This document shows positions 51,549 through 61,085 of a stretch of DNA of 64,000 bases, piece by piece. The notes beneath the pieces were generated by a model. That model had not been told where the DNA came from and ran no database searches. It was given only the letters and a program-made list of their open reading frames with translations. Positions within the stretch are counted from its first letter, which is position 1, and each line of letters opens with the position of its first letter. The translations under genes were made by a program, and so were the position numbers. The stretch spans positions 1,054,001 through 1,118,000 of the forward strand of contig NZ_CP080413.1 in the NCBI RefSeq assembly GCF_019457475.1, in the 5' to 3' direction. This DNA comes from Shewanella acanthi. GTDB taxonomy: Bacteria; Pseudomonadota; Gammaproteobacteria; Enterobacterales; Shewanellaceae.

Positions 51549-53993
51549 TTAATCGGCTTTGGCGAGGCTTCTAAGGGCATTTAGCTTTTGCTGAGCAATC
51601 CCAAAGAGACAATCACTGCCATATTGTTCTTGGCCTGATACCCCTTCCTTAGGCTCGCTTGCTGCAACTTTGCCCAGTAGAAGCTCCATCGCTTGAGTTA
51701 CATGTGTAATGGACCAGATATGGAATTCCTGCTTAGCCACTGCTTCAACAATATCTTGGCGAAGCATCAGATTAGCCACATTCGATGCGGGAATGATCAC
51801 CCCTTGGCTCGATGAGCGTCCTTTAATTTTACAGACATCGAAGAAGCCCTCGATTTTCTCATTCACGCCACCAATGGGCTGGGCCTCACCAAACTGGTTC
51901 ATTGAGCCGGTTATCGCAATATCCTGTCTAAGTGGTTGCTCACTGATGGCCGAGATAATGGCGCAGCACTCCGCCATCGATGCGCTATCACCATCGACGC
52001 CGCTATAGGATTGCTCGAACGTCAAATAGGTTGTTAGCGGAATTTGCGCCGTTTTACCGAGCACCGAGGCCAAATAGGCGGTAAGGATCAATACCCCCTT
52101 AGAGTGGATACGACCGCCAAGTTTTACCCTATGCTCGATATCTAGTACTTCGCCCTTACCATAGGCGGTGGTGGCTGTAATGCGGTTAGGCATGCCGAAT
52201 TGATGATCCGAAGTCGAAATAACCGAGAGCGCATTGATCTGTCCAACAACTTTATCGTGGGTATTGATAAGCGTGCTGCCGTTGATAAAGCTCTCCATAA
52301 TGTTATCCCGCAGACGCGAGACGCGGTTTTCTTGGTTTTTTAGCGCCTGTTCAACGTGCTCACGTTTGATACACTTACTCTTTGCTGATTTAGCGCAATA
52401 GTTCGATTCCCGTAAAAGATTGGCGATATTGGCGGAGTGTAGCGACAGCTTTTGCTGATCCTGTGCTTCGCGAGAGCTGTATTCGACGATACGGGCGATC
52501 GCTTCTCGGTCACAATGCAGCATGTTGTTGTCGTGCACTATGCTAGAAATAAACCGCGCGTAGTGAGCCTCCGATATATCGGTTCTGTCCATCACATCTT
52601 CAAAGTCAGCGGTTACTCTAAATAGTTCCCTAAAATCAGGGTCGTAGTGTTGTAATAACTGATAGGTTTCGTGATCGCCAAACAGAATTATTTTCACATC
52701 CAGCGGAATAGGTTCAGGTGCGAGCGAGATAGTGCCGGAGAGTGATACCTCACGCTCAAGGGAGCTTAAATCTAACTTGCGAGAGCGAAGTGCACGTTTA
52801 AGACCGTCCCACACATAGGGGCGCTCTAACACCTTAATCGCATCCATTAGCAGCACACCGCCGTTGGCCTTATGTAAACTGCCGGAGCGAATTAATGAGA
52901 AGTCGGTAAAGACGGTGCCCCTGAAGGTCGCGCTCTCTATGTAACCAAACAGGCTGTGGTAACTCGGGCTCTCTTCGACGACGATGGGGAAGGGCGCTTC
53001 GCCTTGACACACCAGTACGTTAACCTGATAGCGGCGGGGCATTTTTTTCTCCAGTGAGGCGTAAGCCAGCGCAAGCTGCTCTTCGCTTTCCTCGAGGAAA
53101 ATATCTAAGTTAGTTAAAATGTCTGCCTGCATACCCTTTAAAAAGTTTTTTACTTCGCTCTGCTGTTTGTATTTATCCTTTAAAGGTTTAAAGAAGTGTA
53201 CCAGCACATCCTTGGCGACTTGCTCATCGTGTTCCTGCTGAGCATTGCTAAACTCTTCTTCCCATTCAGTATTTTGACGGATAATGCCGCGCAGTTTAAT
53301 TTCGAGGCCATTGATGTTGGTTTCAAATTGGTCGCGCTCAGCTTCCGTTAATGCATTAAATGAGGTCTCGTCGTGGGGGACATCACCATTGAGGGCGACC
53401 ATTTGGTATTCCCCCTGCATAGTGAGGCTTAGACTGATGCCCTTTTGTTTGGCCTCTTCACTCAGTTCATTGAGCGCCGCTTCCTGTTTGTCCGCGAGCT
53501 GATTTTTAAGTTTTTCGGCGCGGGTGTAATACATCTCGTTGTTAAAGGCCAGAGGTAGCGCTTTAACTAATTTGAGCATAAGGCCTTCAATCGCCTTTTT
53601 AAATTCAGTGCCGCTGCCTGCGGTGAGCCTTAGCACTTTTGGGCTTCGGGTATCGTCGAAGTTAACAACGTAACACCAGTCATAGAGTGCGGGCTCGATC
53701 GGCTCATGGCGATTGAGATAACGCAGCATCATAGTACGTTTGCCTAGGCCGTTTTGACCAATGGCGTAAATGTTGTAACCCTTTTCCTTTATACCCATAG
53801 CGAACTCGACTGCTTGCTGGGCGCGTTCTTGACCGACGATATCGTTAAGGGGAGTGAGCTCTGCGGTAGAATGGCAGTTGGGATTTAAGGCTTTGAGCTC
53901 GGATTTGCGGTACAGCTGATGGCTACTCAGGGCAATGGCCGGTGTTGCTTGAACGGCTGTTGCTTGACTGGCGTTGATAGCGTCTATGGGCAT
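51549..53993 (-). CDS. Lon-family (LonB/YcbZ-like) ATP-dependent protease
   Basis: 814 residues. A Walker A-like GQNGLGKRTMM near residue 80 opens an AAA domain with a long helical insertion (about 180-330). NGGVLLMDAIKVLERPY looks like the Walker B region. The C-terminal Lon protease domain has Ser670 in VDGDSASMAE and Lys713 in NEKIEGF, 43 residues apart as in the Lon Ser-Lys dyad. There is no N-terminal Lon substrate domain, so it is the LonB/YcbZ type, not classical Lon. Substrates are unknown. Confidence 0.9.
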   Translation of the reverse strand: MPIDAINASQATAVQATPAIALSSHQLYRKSELKALNPNCHSTAELTPLNDIVGQERAQQAVEFAMGIKEKGYNIYAIGQNGLGKRTMMLRYLNRHEPIEPALYDWCYVVNFDDTRSPKVLRLTAGSGTEFKKAIEGLMLKLVKALPLAFNNEMYYTRAEKLKNQLADKQEAALNELSEEAKQKGISLSLTMQGEYQMVALNGDVPHDETSFNALTEAERDQFETNINGLEIKLRGIIRQNTEWEEEFSNAQQEHDEQVAKDVLVHFFKPLKDKYKQQSEVKNFLKGMQADILTNLDIFLEESEEQLALAYASLEKKMPRRYQVNVLVCQGEAPFPIVVEESPSYHSLFGYIESATFRGTVFTDFSLIRSGSLHKANGGVLLMDAIKVLERPYVWDGLKRALRSRKLDLSSLEREVSLSGTISLAPEPIPLDVKIILFGDHETYQLLQHYDPDFRELFRVTADFEDVMDRTDISEAHYARFISSIVHDNNMLHCDREAIARIVEYSSREAQDQQKLSLHSANIANLLRESNYCAKSAKSKCIKREHVEQALKNQENRVSRLRDNIMESFINGSTLINTHDKVVGQINALSVISTSDHQFGMPNRITATTAYGKGEVLDIEHRVKLGGRIHSKGVLILTAYLASVLGKTAQIPLTTYLTFEQSYSGVDGDSASMAECCAIISAISEQPLRQDIAITGSMNQFGEAQPIGGVNEKIEGFFDVCKIKGRSSSQGVIIPASNVANLMLRQDIVEAVAKQEFHIWSITHVTQAMELLLGKVAASEPKEGVSGQEQYGSDCLFGIAQQKLNALRSLAKAD

Positions 53994-54204
53994 AAATATC
54001 CTTATTATTCATCAAGTCAGACTCAAGTAATGAGTCATCCTTATTTTCCCATTGTAGGCAAGATGTTAAGGCGTTTGTCAATCTTAATATCGACGACACT
54101 TCAGGATTTTTAGACGCAATAGAGGATAGGAAACACCCCAATTTCATGGTCGCAATTGGCGGCTTCTGTTAACATTAGGGCATTATTGTTTGCGGTGATT
54201 TTCC

Positions 54205-55446
54205 ATGTCTTTTAGTGCGCTATCCCTCACTCCCCAATTAATCGATACCTTAGCCGAATCAGGTTATCAGCAGCCAACGCCAATTCAGTTTGAGGCAATC
54301 CCCGCTATTTTGGCAAAGCAGGATATTTTGGCCTGCGCGCAAACCGGCACGGGTAAAACTGCGGCATTCGCTTTACCTATTTTGCAGCAATTGCTTGCAG
54401 AAGAAGTGCCTTTCGTTTCTGCGAAAGCGATCAAGGCATTAGTGTTAGTGCCGACCCGAGAGCTTGCGGTGCAGGTGCAGCAAAGCTTTGTTAAATATGC
54501 AAAAGGTACGGATATCAAAGTGGGGATTGCCTATGGTGGTGTGAGTATTGATGCGCAGCAGGCGGTGTTTAAGGCGGGAATCGATATCTTGGTCGCCACA
54601 CCTGGCCGCCTTTTGGATCACCTGCGTCAGGGCGCGCTCAGTCTAAAACAACTTAGCGTGTTAGTGTTTGACGAAGCCGACCGTATGCTCGACATGGGCT
54701 TTATGGATGAAATCAACGCCGTGCTAAAGCAAGTGCCCTCAGAAAGACAAACCCTCTTATTTTCGGCGACTTTAGATGATGCCATTTTTAGTCTAAGTAA
54801 GAGTATGTTACGTGATCCTAAGCTGATTGAAGTGGCAAAACGTAACTCCACAGCTGCGCAGATTGAGCAGCGGGTTTATGCTATCGATAGCGATCGTAAA
54901 ACCGAGTTTGTTAGCCATTTAGTGCGCACTAAAAATTGGCATCAAGTACTGATTTTTTGCCGCACTAAGCAGGGCGTTGATAAGTTAGTCACCAAGCTTA
55001 ATCAGCTCGGTATTGTCACCCAAGCCTTCCATGGGGATTTATCCCAGGGCGCTCGCGAGAAGGTGCTGCAGGACTTTAAACTTGGCCAAGTGAAGGTGTT
55101 GGTAGCGACCGATGTTGCTGCTAGGGGGTTAGATATTGCTGAGCTTCAGTATGTGATTAACTTTGAGCTGCCCTTTGTGGCTGAAGATTATATTCACCGT
55201 ATCGGCCGCACCGGTCGCGCGGGGAGTGCGGGTCTTGCGATTACCTTGTTCAGCCAAGAAGATGCCCTGCTGCTTGAAGAGGTTGAAGCCGTGCTCGATA
55301 AGCGCTTACCACAGCAGTGGTATCCAGGTTTTGAGCCTGACTTTAACAAAATGGAGCCTGATCCCAGACGTAACAGCAAAGCTGCCCAAAAACAACGAGC
55401 AAAAAAACGCGCCCTTGGTGGTAAATTAGGTGGCAAAAAGCGTTAA
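54205..55446 (+). CDS. rhlE: DEAD-box RNA helicase, RhlE-like
   Basis: 413 residues. All helicase motifs are visible: Q motif QQPTPIQFEAIP, AQTGTGKT, PTRELA, TPGR, DEAD, SAT, and HRIGRTGRAG. The C-terminal tail is short and basic (KAAQKQRAKKRALGGKLGG), fitting RhlE rather than DeaD. Such helicases remodel RNA in ribosome assembly and mRNA decay. The gene is divergent from the Lon-family protease. The rhlE name is tentative because Shewanella has several similar helicases. Confidence 0.9.
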   Translation: MSFSALSLTPQLIDTLAESGYQQPTPIQFEAIPAILAKQDILACAQTGTGKTAAFALPILQQLLAEEVPFVSAKAIKALVLVPTRELAVQVQQSFVKYAKGTDIKVGIAYGGVSIDAQQAVFKAGIDILVATPGRLLDHLRQGALSLKQLSVLVFDEADRMLDMGFMDEINAVLKQVPSERQTLLFSATLDDAIFSLSKSMLRDPKLIEVAKRNSTAAQIEQRVYAIDSDRKTEFVSHLVRTKNWHQVLIFCRTKQGVDKLVTKLNQLGIVTQAFHGDLSQGAREKVLQDFKLGQVKVLVATDVAARGLDIAELQYVINFELPFVAEDYIHRIGRTGRAGSAGLAITLFSQEDALLLEEVEAVLDKRLPQQWYPGFEPDFNKMEPDPRRNSKAAQKQRAKKRALGGKLGGKKR

Positions 55447-55456
55447 TCCCCCATCT

Positions 55457-55790
55457 TTTTAGCAACTTGCGCATCCCCAAGGCATCGATATACTGTAGCG
55501 TCTTATATTGAAATGCCTTGGGTAACCTATCCATGGTTTCAAAACCAAGCTTCCTCAAAATCTCACCGCCAGTATTTCTTGAGGCGACAAAATTCAATTG
55601 CATTGCCTTAAAACTCATTTCCAAATTCCTTAGCAACCTGCTGACAATGGCCGCAAATCAGGGGCGCTAATCCTTTGCGGTTTGCCCGCTGCGTAATCCG
55701 ATAACCGCAGTGTTTACCTGTCCCAGCTTGATTGGCCTTTAGTTAATAGGCGTCAAGGATTTCGCCTACTTCTTCGGGCACAAAGGTGTT
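55457..55790 (-). pseudogene. Decayed GNAT-family acetyltransferase
   Basis: Minus-strand reading gives recognisable acetyltransferase pieces in order: LKANQAGTGKHCGYRI, RANRKGLAPLICGHCQQVAK, KAMQLNFVASRN and KLGFETMDRLPKAFQYKTL. The order and wording fit the GNAT fold (acetyl-CoA loop RxxGxA-like, then the beta-bulge NFV and the C-terminal LGF). An in-frame TAA (55743-55745) interrupts it, and a one-base shift near 55612-55620 separates the last two pieces. No start codon was found; the 5' end beyond 55790 is unclear. Confidence 0.7.
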
Positions 55791-56142
55791 AAGGGTAGGG
55801 CTAACCAAATAGACTTAACCTGAAATGTACAATTATCAGGTTCATCGGTGTAGGTTTTGCCAGCTTTGGCAATGCCATAAAAATCGGCCAATTTGCATAC
55901 CAATCAGCTTTTGTTGCTGCACTAAAATCATCTACATATTTTTATCGCTACATGCTTCAAGCCTATTTCTTTCATGTCTATGTCTGGCTATTCGCCTTGT
56001 ACAACTTTCTCTATTGGTCAGTATTTTATGTTTTTGTAGCAACAGATAAGGCAATGATAATTGATATTTTAATTAGGTTTTAATTGTTAAAGTTATGATA
56101 TTTATAGTTATTTATTGCTCTGAATAAAAGGGTGAAAATATG
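55791..56142. other. Non-coding stretch before the photolyase operon
   Basis: AT-rich, mostly without open frames of note. It contains one isolated TTGTACAA (55997-56004), the same octamer found twice at the probable operon promoter. Confidence 0.45.
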
Positions 56143-56185
56143 TTGTACAATAATTTGATCTTTGTACAAGTATGCGCTTTACTAT
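56143..56185 (+). promoter_or_regulatory. Probable promoter and MerR-family operator of the photolyase operon
   Basis: TTGTACAA occurs at 56143-56150 and again at 56162-56169, 19 bases apart. TTGATC (56155-56160) and TACTAT (56180-56185) could be -35 and -10 elements with a 19-base spacer, the long spacer typical of MerR-controlled promoters; the second octamer lies in that spacer. TTGTACA/TGTACAA pairs are reported for MlrA-type regulators, and a MlrA-like protein is encoded in this operon. Confidence 0.6.
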
Positions 56186-56211
56186 AGCAAACTGATACAA
56201 GGAATATGATT

Positions 56212-57165
56212 ATGTACAAGTTTAATCCGCAACGAATTCAAATTGGCATTAGCGCATGCTTATTGGGTGAAAAAGTGCGTTTTGACGGCGGCCATAAGCT
56301 TTCTTCGTATTGTAGTCAGGAGTTAACTCCATTTTTTGAGTTTCGCCCCCTTTGCCCCGAGATGGCTATTGGCCTCAGTGCCCCTCGTAAGAGTATACGT
56401 TTAGTGCGTGAAGGGCAGTCCTTGTGGGTGCAGAGCCGAGACGGTAGTTTGGATGTGACTGACAAGCTCAATGAGTTTAGTGCGCGTAAAGTCGAAGAAC
56501 TATCAGGCCTTGGCGGCTATATCTTTTGTGCTAAGTCGCCAACCTGCGGTATGGAGCGTGTGATTGAATATAAGCGCGGCACCGATAATGGTAATAAAGC
56601 GGGTATTGGTGTGTTTGCCCGTAAGTTAATGGAACGCTTTCCCTTGTTGCCGGTTGAAGAAGAAGGCCGTTTACACGACTTAGTCCTTAGGGAGAATTTT
56701 TTTACTCGGGTGTATGCCTACCACGATTGGCACCAAATGCGCCACAAAGGACTGACAAAACATGATTTAGTCCAGTTTCATTCACGTTATAAATATTTAC
56801 TGATGGCCCATAGCCAAAAAGGTTACCGTGAACTAGGGCTAATCGTGGCTAATATCCATGAATTAGAAGCAACAGCAGATCAATATTTTAAGGTGTTCAT
56901 GAATACCTTAAAAATCCATGCCACCCGTAAAAACCATACCTGCACCCTGCAGCATATCCAAGGCTACTTTAAGAAGCATTTAACTGCAGCGCAAAAGGTT
57001 GAACTGTCTGAAATGATTATGAAATATCGTGAGGGACTTTTGCCACTGTTAGTGCCAATTACCCTGATTAATCACTATCTACGCCAATTCCCAGTGCCCT
57101 ATATAGAAAATCAAGTTTACCTCAGCCCTCATCCGCAGGAACTGAAACTGCGTTATGCCTATTAA
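56212..57165 (+). CDS. DUF523/DUF1722 fusion protein
   Basis: 317 residues from the ATG at 56212, eight bases after AAGGA; ATG 56206 is too close to that site. The N-terminal DUF523 half (about 6-150) has ISACLLGEKVRFDGGHK, CPEMAIGLSAPR and CAKSPTCG, with conserved cysteines that suggest metal or thiol chemistry. The C-terminal DUF1722 half (about 180-310) has YKYLLMAHSQKGYRELG. This fusion (YbgA-related) is often found next to photolyase and MerR genes. Its biochemical function is unknown. It is the first gene of the run. Confidence 0.88.
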   Translation: MYKFNPQRIQIGISACLLGEKVRFDGGHKLSSYCSQELTPFFEFRPLCPEMAIGLSAPRKSIRLVREGQSLWVQSRDGSLDVTDKLNEFSARKVEELSGLGGYIFCAKSPTCGMERVIEYKRGTDNGNKAGIGVFARKLMERFPLLPVEEEGRLHDLVLRENFFTRVYAYHDWHQMRHKGLTKHDLVQFHSRYKYLLMAHSQKGYRELGLIVANIHELEATADQYFKVFMNTLKIHATRKNHTCTLQHIQGYFKKHLTAAQKVELSEMIMKYREGLLPLLVPITLINHYLRQFPVPYIENQVYLSPHPQELKLRYAY

Positions 57166-57197
57166 TTTTTTGCTGAGTAAAGATGAAGAGAGTTGTT

Positions 57198-58271
57198 ATG
57201 AGTCAAAACAAGCAAATTCACAATGATGCGGACCATATCGACCAAAAGAGCTTAACTGCGGATGAGCATAATATGCTGTCAATTGGTGAGGTATCCGAGC
57301 TTACAGGGGTTAACGCCGTTACCCTCAGGGCCTGGCAGCGGCGTTTTGGCTTAGTGGTGCCGCAACGTACGCCCAAAGGGCATCGGCTCTACACTGCAGA
57401 GAATATTGCGCAAATCCATGAAATTAATGCTTGGTTAGCCAAGGGTGTTGCAATCAGTAAAGTGAAACCGTTACTGAACAGTCGTGATGTTATTGCGATA
57501 GAAAATTTGGCTATGGATCACCATTATCTTTCTCTGAATGAAGAAAAAGGCAGTAATGACGACAGTGAATACTGGGCGCAGGCAATCTCGAGTCTTATGC
57601 GTTCCGTGAGCGAATTTGATCCATTAAATCTACATCAACGTTTAGATGAGATCTTGAATCTTTATCCATTTACGATTGTTAAAGATAAATTATTGCTGCC
57701 CTGGATATATCAGCTCGAAACGCTCATTGAGCCCCGCCTTGATGCCGAGCTACTCATGGCATGGCTAAACCATGAACTTCTCAGCCGGATATGGTCTCGT
57801 TTTCACAACGGGCATGGTGGGCAAGTCAAAGTAGCATTATTTGGTTTGAATGGGCGTAGCCAAACGCTAAATAGCAACCTAACGAAGCGCTTATATAAAT
57901 TGGTACTTCGCATGGAGTTAGTGAGCTTAAAAGTGACTGTCACTGATTTTGCCGAACAGGGCATTGGCGATTTAGCACTTTTAGATGGCAGAGTCGATGT
58001 CGATGCCCTGTTACTTATCCCTAATGCCAATCATGTGGCATCTGAGTTGGCGGAACTTAAATCACTCATTGAGCAGATGAGTTTACCCTGCTACCTCATA
58101 GGGCCTTTTGCCCCCACGCTAACCGACTTGAACTCCTATTTAAAGCCAGATATCGCGCCATTAGTCGAAAAATTATTGCTTAAGAAACAAGAGCAAAAAG
58201 CATTATTGCGTCAGCAAAAAAATGCCCTAAAGAATGCCAATTCCTCAGCAGATCACGGTAAGGGGAAATAG
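57198..58271 (+). CDS. MerR-family regulator, MlrA/BluR-like
   Basis: 357 residues from the ATG at 57198 (GAGAG six bases upstream); the ATG at 57183 has a weaker site. The MerR helix-turn-helix (about 28-95) reads LSIGEVSELTGVNAVTLRAW, then QRRFGLVVPQRTPKGHRLY, very like E. coli MlrA and BluR. The C-terminal half has the helix-bundle and alpha/beta layout of B12-binding regulators, but the DxHxxG cobalamin motif is not visible. It may therefore sense light or another cue through a partner protein, as BluR does. It probably controls the operon it sits in. Confidence 0.86.
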   Translation: MSQNKQIHNDADHIDQKSLTADEHNMLSIGEVSELTGVNAVTLRAWQRRFGLVVPQRTPKGHRLYTAENIAQIHEINAWLAKGVAISKVKPLLNSRDVIAIENLAMDHHYLSLNEEKGSNDDSEYWAQAISSLMRSVSEFDPLNLHQRLDEILNLYPFTIVKDKLLLPWIYQLETLIEPRLDAELLMAWLNHELLSRIWSRFHNGHGGQVKVALFGLNGRSQTLNSNLTKRLYKLVLRMELVSLKVTVTDFAEQGIGDLALLDGRVDVDALLLIPNANHVASELAELKSLIEQMSLPCYLIGPFAPTLTDLNSYLKPDIAPLVEKLLLKKQEQKALLRQQKNALKNANSSADHGKGK

Positions 58272-58272
58272 C

Positions 58273-59781
58273 ATGAACCAGCATGCTCAAGCACAGCAAC
58301 ATGCCCTGATGTGGTTTAGGCAAGATTTGCGTTTGAATGACAATCAAGCGTTAAGCGCTGCTTGCGATTGGGTTAGGGAGCAAAACAGCATACATGGCTC
58401 AGGCGGCAATGACGATTTGAGGCAAGGAGCAAAGCTTAAAGCCATATTTATTGCCACCCCTAAGCAGTGGCAGCGTCATGATGTCGCGCCAATTCAGCTT
58501 GATTTTATTGAGCGACACGTGAATTTACTTGCATTGGAACTCGCTGATCTCGGCATTGAGTTTGAGCTGATTGAGCTTGATACCTTTGATGAAATCCCAT
58601 ATTTTTTATCAATTTACTGTCAAGAAAATGGTATTGCACGGGTATTTGCTGGCAGTGAGCCTGAGATTAATGAGCAGCGCCGAGATAATGCTTGTTTAAA
58701 AGTGGGGGTGCCTTTACTGCTAACCAACGAACATTGTCTTTTAGCCCCCGGTAGTGTGCTCAACTTAAGTGGCGATATGTATCGGGTTTTTACGCCTTTT
58801 AGTCGTAAATGGCGTGAAATAGCCTGTCAAAGGGCGATTATACCCTTATCAAAACCGTCGCCCGTAAGCACGCCAATTCCAGATCCTTCACAATTTAGGT
58901 TTATTCGCTCAAATCATTGCTCGAGTGAACATTGGGCGGCGGGCGAAGTTGCAGCAAGGGAAATGTTAACAAGTTTTATTGAGCAAAAAGTGCAGGATTA
59001 TAAGCAGGATAGGGATTATCCGGCTCTAGATGGCACAAGTTCAATTTCCCCCTATTTAGCCATTGGCGTGTTAAGTCCTAGGCAATGCATTGCGGCGTTA
59101 CTCGAGCGTTATCCCGAGGCGTTAGTGGATGATACTAGTCAAGGAAGAGCTTGGTTAAACGAGCTCGTTTGGCGGGAGTTTTATCGTCATCTGCTGGTGG
59201 CCTTTCCTGAGCTTTCTATGTCTCGTAACTTTAACCGTCTTGCCGACAATATTCGCTGGCGTAATGATGAAACAGAATTTCGCGCTTGGTGCGAAGGCAA
59301 AACAGGATACCCGATTGTCGATGCGGCGATGAGGCAGTTAAATCAAATTGGCTGGATGCACAATCGCTTGCGTATGGTGGTGGCGAGCTTCCTAACAAAG
59401 CATTTGTTGATTGATTGGCGCTGGGGGGAACGTTATTTCCGTCAGCATTTAATCGATGGGGATCTCGCGGCAAATAATGGTGGTTGGCAATGGTCAGCAG
59501 GTTGTGGTTGTGATGCGCAGCCCTATTTTAGAATTTTTAATCCAATAAATCAGAGTGAAAAATTTGACCCCGATGGCAGCTTTATCCGCCATTACCTACC
59601 CGAATTAGCCTCTTGGGGCATTAAACGTTTACATCAACCTAATCTTTTGCCTTTTCACAAAAACAGTGAGCTATCGCTATTTGATATGCCAACTGAATCC
59701 GATTATCCAGTTGCGATTGTGGAGCATAGCAAAGCTAGGGAGAGGGCGTTAGAGGTGCTTGGGGTTTTGAAAAAGGCTTAG
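58273..59781 (+). CDS. phrB: Deoxyribodipyrimidine photolyase
   Basis: 502 residues from the ATG at 58273 with AAGGGG upstream; the longer frame from 58234 lies inside the merR gene. The N-terminal alpha/beta antenna domain begins HALMWFRQDLRLNDNQAL. The FAD domain has GRAWLNELVWREFYRHLL, TGYPIVDAAMRQLNQIGWMH and NGGWQWSAGCGCDAQPYFR. These are class I CPD photolyase features. It repairs UV-induced pyrimidine dimers using blue light. It starts one base after the merR stop, so the two are almost certainly cotranscribed. Confidence 0.93.
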   Translation: MNQHAQAQQHALMWFRQDLRLNDNQALSAACDWVREQNSIHGSGGNDDLRQGAKLKAIFIATPKQWQRHDVAPIQLDFIERHVNLLALELADLGIEFELIELDTFDEIPYFLSIYCQENGIARVFAGSEPEINEQRRDNACLKVGVPLLLTNEHCLLAPGSVLNLSGDMYRVFTPFSRKWREIACQRAIIPLSKPSPVSTPIPDPSQFRFIRSNHCSSEHWAAGEVAAREMLTSFIEQKVQDYKQDRDYPALDGTSSISPYLAIGVLSPRQCIAALLERYPEALVDDTSQGRAWLNELVWREFYRHLLVAFPELSMSRNFNRLADNIRWRNDETEFRAWCEGKTGYPIVDAAMRQLNQIGWMHNRLRMVVASFLTKHLLIDWRWGERYFRQHLIDGDLAANNGGWQWSAGCGCDAQPYFRIFNPINQSEKFDPDGSFIRHYLPELASWGIKRLHQPNLLPFHKNSELSLFDMPTESDYPVAIVEHSKARERALEVLGVLKKA

Positions 59782-59838
59782 AACACAGGCGAGTAGTAGA
59801 GCTTGAAACACACTATTTTCCCCTTGGGAGTAAATTAG

Positions 59839-60285
59839 ATGATTGATATTGCAAAGGCTGTACACAGTGACCCAGTAGATAAGTTGATTGCACTTTATGA
59901 AGACTTAAATAAGGACAATCTGCATTTGCTTGCGCAAGTATATGCAGCAGATATTTGTTTTATCGACCCAATGCATAGGGTCGACGGAATTGATGCTCTA
60001 ACGGTGTATTTCGCTAAGCTTTACGAAAACATTAGTTATATCAATTTTGATATTAAAGAAGTGTTTAAGGATGACTCCCAAGCATCGCTATTTTGGCAGA
60101 TGCAATATCGTCATCCCAAGTTGAAAAAAGGTGAGCTCATTCGGGTTGATGGCATGAGTCAGCTTAAGTTTCAGCAGCAGATCCATTTTCACCGTGATTA
60201 TTTTGATGTGGGACAAATGCTTTACGAACATGTGCCCCTTGTGGGGGGAATTATCCGCCTAGTTAAAGATAAGGCGGCGCAGTGA
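59839..60285 (+). CDS. NTF2/SnoaL-like protein
   Basis: 148 residues, a single small domain of the cone-shaped NTF2/SnoaL type: an N-terminal helix, CFIDPMHRVDGIDALTVYF, and a strand-rich C-terminal half (FWQMQYRHPK, VDGMSQLKF). Enzymes of this fold act on lipid-like or polyketide substrates, but no catalytic residues could be assigned. A GGGAGTAAATTAG sequence precedes the ATG. Its stop overlaps the next start. Its constant place in such photolyase and fatty-acid clusters suggests a role in the same pathway. Confidence 0.8.
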   Translation: MIDIAKAVHSDPVDKLIALYEDLNKDNLHLLAQVYAADICFIDPMHRVDGIDALTVYFAKLYENISYINFDIKEVFKDDSQASLFWQMQYRHPKLKKGELIRVDGMSQLKFQQQIHFHRDYFDVGQMLYEHVPLVGGIIRLVKDKAAQ

Positions 60286-61085
60286 TGGTTTCGTCTCAAA
60301 TCAATCGAATTAAAACCGTGCTGATAACTGGCGCAAGCTCTGGTATTGGATTGCAGTTGGCACAGGACTATCTGGCGCAGGGGTGGCGGGTTTTAGCCTG
60401 TGGCCGAGATACCTCAAAACTCGATACCCTTTGTCAGTCTAGCTTGGCGGGCGCTCACAGTTTTGCCTTTGATATAAGTGAGCGCAGCCAAGTACAAGAG
60501 GCTGCACTCAAGGTGAGAGAGTGGTTAAAAGTTGAAGGGCTACAACTTGATTTAGTGCTCCTCAATGCAGGTGGCTGCGAATATATCGATGATGCAAAAC
60601 ATTTCGATGACATGCTGTTTGAGCGAATTATTCAGACCAATCTTATTGCCATGGGTTACTGCATCGGTGCCTTTGTTCCGTTAATGCACTCTGGTTCTCG
60701 CTTAGCATTGATGAGTTCAAGCGCGATTTATTTACCCTTCCCGCGCGCAGAGGCTTACGGTGCCTCTAAGGCGGGAGTGAATTACCTAGCGGCGAGTCTC
60801 TCGCTGGATTTAGCGCAAAGCGGTATTGGTGTGAGTGTCATTTGTCCTGGTTTTGTGGCGACACCTCTGACTGCAAAAAATGATTTTCCGATGCCGATGC
60901 AGGTGGATGTGACATCCGCATCGGAGGCGATTCGTCGCGGGTTACTTCGCGGTGAAAGCGAAATCCATTTCCCCAAAAGATTTACTTATTTATTGAAGTT
61001 TATTTCGATTCTACCTGCCTTTGTGTGGCGAAAAATGATTATGCGGGATAGTCAGTCAACTGCGATTAAGGACATCGAACAATGA
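60285..61085 (+). CDS. Short-chain dehydrogenase/reductase
   Basis: 266 residues from the ATG at 60285, which overlaps the previous stop by one base. The Rossmann motif TGASSGIGLQLAQ, NAG in LLNAGGCEY, Ser in MSSSAIYL and the YGASKAG catalytic motif mark a classical SDR. It uses NAD(P)H to reduce or oxidise an alcohol or carbonyl; the substrate is not evident. A hydrophobic C-terminal segment (about 235-252) could touch the membrane. The stop overlaps the next gene by four bases. Confidence 0.9.
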   Translation: MVSSQINRIKTVLITGASSGIGLQLAQDYLAQGWRVLACGRDTSKLDTLCQSSLAGAHSFAFDISERSQVQEAALKVREWLKVEGLQLDLVLLNAGGCEYIDDAKHFDDMLFERIIQTNLIAMGYCIGAFVPLMHSGSRLALMSSSAIYLPFPRAEAYGASKAGVNYLAASLSLDLAQSGIGVSVICPGFVATPLTAKNDFPMPMQVDVTSASEAIRRGLLRGESEIHFPKRFTYLLKFISILPAFVWRKMIMRDSQSTAIKDIEQ

